Part shown: positions 1 through 7,494 of the stretch, piece after piece
Layout: each line of letters opens with the position of its first letter
How positions within the stretch are numbered: the stretch's first letter is position 1
Assembly (NCBI GenBank): GCA_021807465.1
Contig: JAKBCX010000063.1
Location: 1 to 7,494, forward strand
Length of the DNA stretch: 7,494 nt
From: Pseudomonadota bacterium
Lineage (GTDB): Bacteria > Pseudomonadota > Alphaproteobacteria > Acetobacterales > Acetobacteraceae
Reading direction: 5' to 3'
Position numbers and translations under genes: made by a program
The notes under the pieces: generated by a model
Database searches by the model: none
What the model saw: only the letters and a program-made list of their open reading frames with translations
Told to the model about the DNA's origin: nothing

Positions 1-148
1 GCGCCACCTTGCGCGCCAGGGCCACGCGCTGCACATGGCTGTGCCCGGCCGTTACCTCGTTGAAGATGATGGCGCTGCCCGGCGGGTTGAGGATAGAGAA
101 CAAGGCTGGAAACGCCAACAAAAACGCGGCTACAGCTTCACCAAACAT
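1..148 (-). CDS. MarC-family integral membrane protein, N-terminal fragment (cut by window edge)
   Basis: The 49 visible codons run off the left edge, so only the N-terminus is seen. The protein starts MFGEAVAAFLLAF and continues through a hydrophobic stretch with PALFSILNPPGSAIIF (about residues 14-29), followed by a polar segment ending in QRVALARKVA. An asparagine-proline-rich 'NPxG' turn after the first membrane helix, then a loop leading to an 'R..LAR..A' helix, is characteristic of the MarC family (UPF0056). These are inner-membrane proteins of about 200-220 residues; the early link to multiple antibiotic resistance has not held up and their function is unsettled. The ATG at 146-148 is chosen because a strong AGGAGGAG Shine-Dalgarno sequence lies 8 nt upstream. 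The gene follows ligA on the same strand after a 212-nt spacer, so it probably has its own promoter. The family call rests on a short stretch only. Confidence 0.72.
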   Translation of the reverse strand, partial: MFGEAVAAFLLAFPALFSILNPPGSAIIFNEVTAGHSHVQRVALARKVA

Positions 149-150
149 CC

Positions 151-190
151 CCACAACTCCTCCTCTTGGCGCAGCTTACGCCACAACTCC
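151..190. repeat. Pair of 10-bp direct repeats in the leader of the MarC-family gene
   Basis: The decamer CCACAACTCC (plus strand) occurs at 151-160 and again at 181-190, exactly 30 bp apart. The first copy sits between the Shine-Dalgarno site and the start codon, partly overlapping the former. Thirty base pairs is close to three helical turns, which would put both copies on the same DNA face. This could be a regulator site or a small local duplication, but two copies of 10 bp are not strong evidence. Confidence 0.3.
157..164 (-). promoter_or_regulatory. Strong Shine-Dalgarno site of the MarC-family gene
   Basis: On the minus strand the sequence reads AGGAGGAG, an almost perfect complement to the 3' end of 16S rRNA, 8 nt before the ATG at 148. 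It is the clearest ribosome binding site in the window and fixes the start of the MarC-family gene, even though the rest of that gene is outside the window. Confidence 0.8.
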
Positions 191-267
191 CGCCTGCAAA
201 ACCCTGCAACGGAGAGGGCAACGCGGCGATCCATTTTGCGGGATGTAGGTAGTGTGTTTACATTTTA

Positions 268-297
268 CCCGGACTTCTTTTTGGAATTAGGTCCAGG
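268..297 (-). terminator. Weak hairpin downstream of ligA, possible terminator
   Basis: Read on the minus strand, CCTGGAC and GTCCGGG can form a 7-bp stem (one G-T pair) closing a 16-nt loop, about 64 nt after the ligA stop. No run of T follows it on the minus strand; the flank is TAAAATG. It is therefore not a classical Rho-independent terminator and may just be a chance structure or an RNA 3' end stabiliser. The rest of the 149-360 spacer shows no convincing promoter hexamers, tRNA or small gene. Confidence 0.22.
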
Positions 298-360
298 ATA
301 AGCCGGCACGCTTCAAGGACTCTATCCGAACACGAAGCATCAGCTCTCAATCGGTGGAAT

Positions 361-4040
<3,680 letters not shown>

Positions 4041-4048
4041 TCCCTAAC

Positions 4049-4927
4049 CTAGAATGGCCAGTACCAATGATGTTGCTTGGGCGCCACCAGCGGCGCGGAT
4101 TGCGAGCCGCTGGATGCCTGCGATTCTTCGGCGGTGTTCACCAGCCCATGGTTTTTCAGCTTGCTATAGGCCACCGCGTACCAGCCGCTGCCCGGGTAAT
4201 TATACCCCAGCACCGAGGCCGTGCGCACCGCCTCATCCGGCAGGCCAAGGTCCAGATACACCTCCACAAGCCGCTCCAGCGCTTCCGGCACATAGGTCGT
4301 CTGCTGGTAATTCGTCACCACATCCTGGAAGCGCCCCACGGCCGCCGCGTAGAGATGCTGCTTCTCGTAATAACGCCCGATCACCATGTCGTGCCCGGCC
4401 AGGCGGTTATAGGCCAGGCGCAGCTTTATGCGAGCATCGCGGGCATAGGCGGTGTCGGGGTAGCGCGTAATCACGTCATTCAGCGCCGAGATGGCCTCGT
4501 ATGTCGCCGTCTGGTCGCGCTGCACATCGTCGATGCGCTCGTAATAGCACAATGCCTTCAGGTAATAGGCGTAAGCCGTCTCCTGGTCTTCCGGGTAAAG
4601 CTGGATGAAATGGTTGAGCGAGCTTACCGCATCGTCATAATCCATGTTCTTGTATTGCGCGTAGCCCACCAGCAGCGCGGCATGGGTGGACCAGGTGGAG
4701 TAAGGGTAATTCTCCTCAACCACCTGGAAATCCTTGGCCGCACGCTGATAATCACCCTTGTCCAGATAGTGCATGGCCATCGCATAGGCCTTATCCGGCG
4801 GCGGGATGACACCCTGGGGAAAATCTCCCCCCTTGGTAGCGCTGTTAAGAAAGGCTGAACACCCGCTTAGGCCAAGGGCCAGAGAGAGCAGGGTGGCACG
4901 GGTCAGGCCAGAGGAGAATTTTGTCAT
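4049..4927 (-). CDS. bamD: Outer membrane protein assembly factor BamD (lipoprotein)
   Basis: BamD is the essential lipoprotein of the BAM complex, which with BamA folds beta-barrel proteins into the outer membrane; it acts on the periplasmic face. The 292-residue product opens with a lipoprotein signal peptide: basic N-terminus, hydrophobic core, then lipobox LSGC with C23 as the predicted acylated cysteine. TPR-like helical repeats follow: about 44-76 (AYAMAMHYLDKGDYQRA), 80-113 (ending LNHFIQLYPED), 117-157 with the longer BamD-type insert, 180-208 and 212-245. The C-terminus (about 266-292) is a Ser/Gln/Ala-rich tail ending HHWYWPF. The ATG at 4925-4927 is chosen over a further-upstream in-frame ATG because it puts the signal peptide at the N-terminus and because the upstream 38 codons overlap a decayed gene. 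There is no visible Shine-Dalgarno sequence. The order bamD-recN-ligA is conserved in Alphaproteobacteria. Confidence 0.95.
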   Translation of the reverse strand: MTKFSSGLTRATLLSLALGLSGCSAFLNSATKGGDFPQGVIPPPDKAYAMAMHYLDKGDYQRAAKDFQVVEENYPYSTWSTHAALLVGYAQYKNMDYDDAVSSLNHFIQLYPEDQETAYAYYLKALCYYERIDDVQRDQTATYEAISALNDVITRYPDTAYARDARIKLRLAYNRLAGHDMVIGRYYEKQHLYAAAVGRFQDVVTNYQQTTYVPEALERLVEVYLDLGLPDEAVRTASVLGYNYPGSGWYAVAYSKLKNHGLVNTAEESQASSGSQSAPLVAPKQHHWYWPF

Positions 4928-4985
4928 CGCGTGCGGCTTATAGCAGTTAATCCAGGAACATGAAGCCACAGGGCGTGCCGCATGG

Positions 4986-5237
4986 CTATGGCCCGCGCAT
5001 GCGGAATATGTGGAAAATATGGGCGGGCAGGGCGCAGGCATTTACCGCCGCCATTAAAATGGTGGGCAGGCTGAGCCATAAAGCCGCTGGGCGCGGCAGC
5101 TGTGCCACCCCAGGCAGCTTTGCCATAACACGCCCGGCCCAGGGCGGCAGGAACAGAAAAGGGTCGAATCAGCAAAAATAACGCGCCTGCACACCCACAA
5201 TCCGGTCCAGCCCCCCCAGCGCCGCGGGCGCAAACTC
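4986..5237 (-). pseudogene. Degenerate C-terminal remnant of a third DUF2142-family copy
   Basis: This otherwise unexplained 308-nt gap before bamD holds a decayed gene end. Read from GAG at 5237, the frame gives EFAPAALGG..., then VGVQARYF, an in-frame TGA (5171-5169), LFLPPWAG, ILMAAVNACALP, and ends IFRMRGP followed by TAG (4988-4986). This parallels the end of the intact neighbour (INARYF, FILPWAG, LLMAAVNSVALP, LFHMPGP) and of the partial paralogue (TFTPAG, GVQGRYF, FILAWAG). One residue is also missing between RYF and WAG compared with both relatives. Only the last ~83 codons remain of an expected ~480, so about 1.2 kb has been lost. An ATG overlapping the preceding gene's stop (ATGA, 5239-5236) may be the old start codon, now joined to the C-terminal part by a deletion; that last point is inference. 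Confidence 0.82.
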
Positions 5238-6678
5238 ATGGGCCGGGCATGTGGAAAAGGTGGAAGACATAAATGGGCAGGGCCACACTGTTCACCGCCG
5301 CCATCAGCAGGGCTGGCACGGCAAAGCAGGCGGCCGGCAGTGCCAGAGTCTGTTCCGCCACGGGCAGCCGCGCCAGCCAGCCGCCAGCCCAGGGCAGAAT
5401 AAACACGCAGAAGGGCAGGAGCGGAAGAAAGTAGCGGGCATTAATGCCCTCAATAAACGGCAGCCCGGCATTGGTGAACGCCAGGTACATGGAAATTTCT
5501 ATGCCGATGAAGGTGATGAGCAGCACCATCGCCGCCAGCCCCGCATCGGCCTCGCGACCTTTGCCATTGGGCCAGGGCTGCAGCGCGCCCAGCGCAGCCA
5601 CGCCTAGCGCCACTGCCAGCGGCGCATATTCCCACGGCCAGATACGCACATTGCCCGAGGATATGCCGCCCAGAATCAACGGCCATGTGGTGGACCAGAA
5701 GGCGCGCAACGTAACCAGCGGCAGCAGCAGAATTTGCGCCGGGTGAGCCAGAAGCACCCGCAGATTACCCGCCGGCACCACGCTGCTCAGCCAAATATCG
5801 CGCGGCCCCGGCCAGAGCGGGCCGGGGTGGTAAGGCGCGCGCGCATAATGCACCAGCAGCCCAGCTTGCAGTGTATGCAGCAGCCATAAAGCGGGCAGGG
5901 CGCAGGCCAGCGCCGTAAGCCAGCCGCGCCGCCACAGCCCAGGCGCGCGTAGCGGCAGCAGGCAGAACAGCATAAGCGCCGCATAAGGCAGCTTGGCGCA
6001 GCCCACGGCCACCAGCAGCCCCAGCGCTGCCAGCCAAGCCGCCCGCGGCTTGGCTGGCGGGCGCGTAAGCAGTGCGGCGGCCAGTACGCAGGCGCCGATC
6101 ATCAGCCCATCCTGGTTGTAGGAGGAGGCAAGGTTCACCACGGTTGGCAAGGTAAGCACGGCAAACAGCAGCGCTTGCCCCTGCCGGGCCAGCGCCAGGG
6201 CGGCAAACCCCATGGCCAGGAAGGCCAGCAGCGCCGCCACCCGGCCCAGATACACCGTATGCAGCGGCGATAGCCCGATTTTTTGCCCGGCCAGCAGCCC
6301 CAGCGCGGCGGGAATGTAAAAGGCGGGGAAATACTGCGTCATCAGCGTGGGGCAATAGGTCATCCTGTTATCCCAAGGCACGGCATCGGTTGCCCGCCGC
6401 GCGGCGGCGGAAACCGGCTTGTCGGGAAAAGCCTCGGGGAATTCCTTGGCCAGCAGCACGTTGAAGATGCCGGTATTCATCATCACCCCGGCCCTGGTGG
6501 TCATGCCCGGAAACTGGATTGGCGCCGGTACGCCCAGAATTTCGCCATATCGCAGCCCATCGGCCCGGGCGATATGCTGTGGTTCATCAGGAAACAGCCC
6601 CACGGGCGTCAGCATCGCGCAGCCCAGCCCGGTGGGCAAGGCGCAGAGTAGGAACAGCCAGGGCAGCCAGCGCGTCAC
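5236..6678 (-). CDS. DUF2142-family polytopic membrane protein (possible GT-C-like glycosyltransferase), complete copy
   Basis: The 480-residue protein is strongly hydrophobic, with about 10-12 predicted membrane helices (for example 4-24, 143-163, 213-230, 252-272, 351-367, 380-400, 415-430, 446-467). Family marks of DUF2142 are FPDEPQHIARADGLRYGE just after the first helix (29-46), the Tyr/Pro-rich YCPTLMTQYFPAFYIPAALG (108-127), SSYNQDG (185-191) and ARYFLPLLP (414-422). The acidic D31-E32 pair in the first outer loop resembles the catalytic site of GT-C glycosyltransferases acting on lipid-linked sugars, but no function has been shown by this sequence. The start is GTG (6678-6676), which overlaps the previous gene's TGA as GTGA, with a GGGGG purine run just upstream. 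A longer open frame reaching 7155 only reads the upstream paralogue out of frame. Residues 207-217 are encoded by a perfect inverted repeat. Confidence 0.85.
   Translation of the reverse strand: MTRWLPWLFLLCALPTGLGCAMLTPVGLFPDEPQHIARADGLRYGEILGVPAPIQFPGMTTRAGVMMNTGIFNVLLAKEFPEAFPDKPVSAAARRATDAVPWDNRMTYCPTLMTQYFPAFYIPAALGLLAGQKIGLSPLHTVYLGRVAALLAFLAMGFAALALARQGQALLFAVLTLPTVVNLASSYNQDGLMIGACVLAAALLTRPPAKPRAAWLAALGLLVAVGCAKLPYAALMLFCLLPLRAPGLWRRGWLTALACALPALWLLHTLQAGLLVHYARAPYHPGPLWPGPRDIWLSSVVPAGNLRVLLAHPAQILLLPLVTLRAFWSTTWPLILGGISSGNVRIWPWEYAPLAVALGVAALGALQPWPNGKGREADAGLAAMVLLITFIGIEISMYLAFTNAGLPFIEGINARYFLPLLPFCVFILPWAGGWLARLPVAEQTLALPAACFAVPALLMAAVNSVALPIYVFHLFHMPGP
5807..5832 (-). repeat. 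26-bp exact match shared with the upstream DUF2142 paralogue (copy 1)
   Basis: These 26 bases are identical to 7222-7247 in the neighbouring paralogue. They encode the YHPGPLWPG core that both proteins share. The identity at third codon positions fits recent tandem duplication or gene conversion, as flanking DNA has diverged. Confidence 0.7.
6029..6058. repeat. Perfect 14-bp inverted repeat inside the complete DUF2142 gene
   Basis: Left arm GCCAGCCAAGCCGC (6029-6042) is the exact reverse complement of right arm GCGGCTTGGCTGGC (6045-6058), with only CC at the centre. It is in the coding sequence (residues 207-217, a short Pro/Lys/Arg loop between membrane helices). The paralogue's protein is about three residues shorter here and its DNA has no such palindrome. 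As the two central bases cannot form an RNA loop, a transcript would open the inner pairs, still leaving a stem of roughly 12-13 bp. Confidence 0.85.
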
Positions 6679-7494
6679 AGGCCGCCCCCGTGATAAAGCC
6701 GCCAAACATACCAAGGCAGCGCCACGAGATTCACACCCCCCAACGCCATGGCAGGTGCGCAGAACAGCCCTTCCGGCAACTGCCCCCGTGCCAAACCGCC
6801 CCCAGCCCAGGCCAGAATGAAGATGAAAAACGGCAGAAAAGGCAGGAAATAACGCCCCTGTACGCCCAGGGCCACCAGATAGCCCGCCGGGGTGAAGGTG
6901 AGGTACATGGAGAATTCCATACCCAGAAACGCGGTGAATATGGCCAAACAGGCCAGCATGCCGTCGCTCACTCCCCAACCGCGTACCCGTTCTGCAAGCG
7001 CCCCCAGCGCCGCCATGCCAAGCGCCGCCGCCAAGGCCGGATATTCCCACGCCCAGATCAGCCCGTGGTCGCACCCCACCATGCCCAGAATCAGCCGCCA
7101 AGTTTGCGGCCAGAAAAAGGTGAGGGTGATGACCGGCAGCCGCACAATCTCCCACGGATGGGCCAGCAGAACCTTGATGTTGCTACTGGGCTGGGCGCTG
7201 TGCAGCCACACGCTTTTATTGCCCGGCCAGAGCGGGCCGGGGTGGTAGGGCGTAACCGGCGCGGGAATGAAGCCGCCATGCAGCACATGCAGCAGCCATA
7301 GGCCTGGCAACAGCGCGGCCAAAGCCACGCCCAGCAGCCGCTTATGCAGCCCCGGCGCCAGCAACGGCGCCAAACCGAGAAGCAGGAGTGGCGCATAGGC
7401 CAGCTTGGCGCTCACCGTCAGGCTCAGCACGGCAAGTCCCGCCGCCCAGGCGCGTATCCCTGTTCTGGTCAGCAGCGCGGCGGCCAGCGCGAAC
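6675..7494 (-). CDS. DUF2142-family polytopic membrane protein, C-terminal part (5' end beyond window)
   Basis: The frame is open to the right edge, so the start is outside the window; the 272 visible residues should be roughly the C-terminal 55-60% of a protein of about 480. A GTG at 7430 could be misread as a start, but the frame continues upstream with FALAAALLTRTG, which aligns with VLAAALLTRPPA of the complete copy. Further matches are SAKLAYAPLLLL with CAKLPYAALMLF, the YHPGPLWPG core, TWRLILGM with TWPLILGG, WEYPALAAALGMAALGAL, GVQGRYFLPFLPFFIFILAWAGG and a tail ending WRLYHGGGL. About seven membrane helices are visible. GxxGRYFLP followed by a hydrophobic helix is the hallmark of DUF2142. 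It is cotranscribed with, and probably translationally coupled to, the next copy through the GTGA overlap. The substrate is unknown; a lipid-linked sugar or cell-surface polysaccharide role is only inferred. Confidence 0.82.
   Translation of the reverse strand, partial: FALAAALLTRTGIRAWAAGLAVLSLTVSAKLAYAPLLLLGLAPLLAPGLHKRLLGVALAALLPGLWLLHVLHGGFIPAPVTPYHPGPLWPGNKSVWLHSAQPSSNIKVLLAHPWEIVRLPVITLTFFWPQTWRLILGMVGCDHGLIWAWEYPALAAALGMAALGALAERVRGWGVSDGMLACLAIFTAFLGMEFSMYLTFTPAGYLVALGVQGRYFLPFLPFFIFILAWAGGGLARGQLPEGLFCAPAMALGGVNLVALPWYVWRLYHGGGL
7222..7247 (-). repeat. 26-bp exact match shared with the downstream DUF2142 paralogue (copy 2)
   Basis: Partner of 5807-5832, from which it is displaced by 1415 bp, close to the length of one gene unit (1443 bp). 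It encodes the same YHPGPLWPG core. A head-to-tail spacing of about one gene length is what tandem duplication predicts. Confidence 0.7.

Noticed and set aside
35..301. 88-codon plus-strand open frame at the left edge
   Set aside because: It runs antisense to the MarC-family N-terminus and through the spacer, with no domain and no clear ribosome binding site.
4928..5041. bamD starting at a farther upstream ATG (330 residues)
   Set aside because: It would bury the lipoprotein signal peptide behind 38 residues that are out-of-frame reading of the DUF2142 relic.
5054..5239. 61-codon open frame overlapping the stop of the complete DUF2142 gene (ATGA)
   Set aside because: Its sequence is out of frame with the relic's recognisable residues; it is better explained as part of a pseudogene, perhaps preserving the old start codon, than as a real small protein.
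5806..5827. 8-bp GC-rich inverted repeat in the complete DUF2142 gene
   Set aside because: It results from the coding of the PGPLWPG motif and recurs in the paralogue for the same reason, so it needs no separate explanation.
6679..7155. N-terminal extension of the complete DUF2142 gene to an upstream ATG, giving 639 residues
   Set aside because: The extra 159 codons read the upstream paralogue in a different frame and give Gly/His/Arg-rich nonsense; the GTG overlapping the previous stop puts the first membrane helix and FPDE motif at the expected place.
6519..7301. 260-codon open frame on the plus strand opposite the DUF2142 genes
   Set aside because: It crosses the junction of two real minus-strand genes and has shadow-frame composition (Arg/Gln/Pro/His).

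Overview
The window looks like the chromosome of an alphaproteobacterium. It is GC-rich, with the heavily G/C-biased codon third positions expected of that. The gene order bamD-recN-ligA is the one commonly found downstream of the ftsA-ftsZ-lpxC cell-division/envelope cluster in Alphaproteobacteria. A Rhodospirillales/Acetobacteraceae-type host is my best guess from protein style, but it is inference and not proven here. Every supported gene lies on the minus strand, so transcription runs from the right edge (7494) to the left edge (1).

In transcription order: a DUF2142-type polytopic membrane protein gene whose 5' end lies beyond the right edge (6675-7494); a second, complete DUF2142 paralogue whose GTG start overlaps the previous stop (5236-6678); a decayed remnant of a third DUF2142 copy, reduced to its last ~80 codons with an in-frame stop (4986-5237); bamD, an outer-membrane assembly lipoprotein (4049-4927); recN, an SMC-like DNA repair ATPase (2361-4040); ligA, the NAD+-dependent DNA ligase (361-2364); a 212-nt spacer with a weak hairpin and a short direct repeat; and the first 49 codons of a MarC-family membrane protein, cut by the left edge (1-148).

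Two tight transcriptional units are suggested. bamD-recN-ligA are separated by 8 nt and by a 4-nt ATGA overlap, so they probably form a co-transcribed and partly translationally coupled set joining envelope biogenesis with DNA repair/replication housekeeping. The DUF2142 tandem array lies immediately upstream on the same strand, with a GTGA overlap between its members. It seems to be an accessory insertion next to the housekeeping block, expanded by duplication and then partly eroded.

I do not see a new defence system, mobile element, CRISPR array, tRNA or rRNA. The most informative non-routine signals are the tandem DUF2142 array with its degenerate third copy, previously unexplained sequence between bamD and its neighbour, and a perfect 14-bp-arm inverted repeat inside the complete DUF2142 gene.
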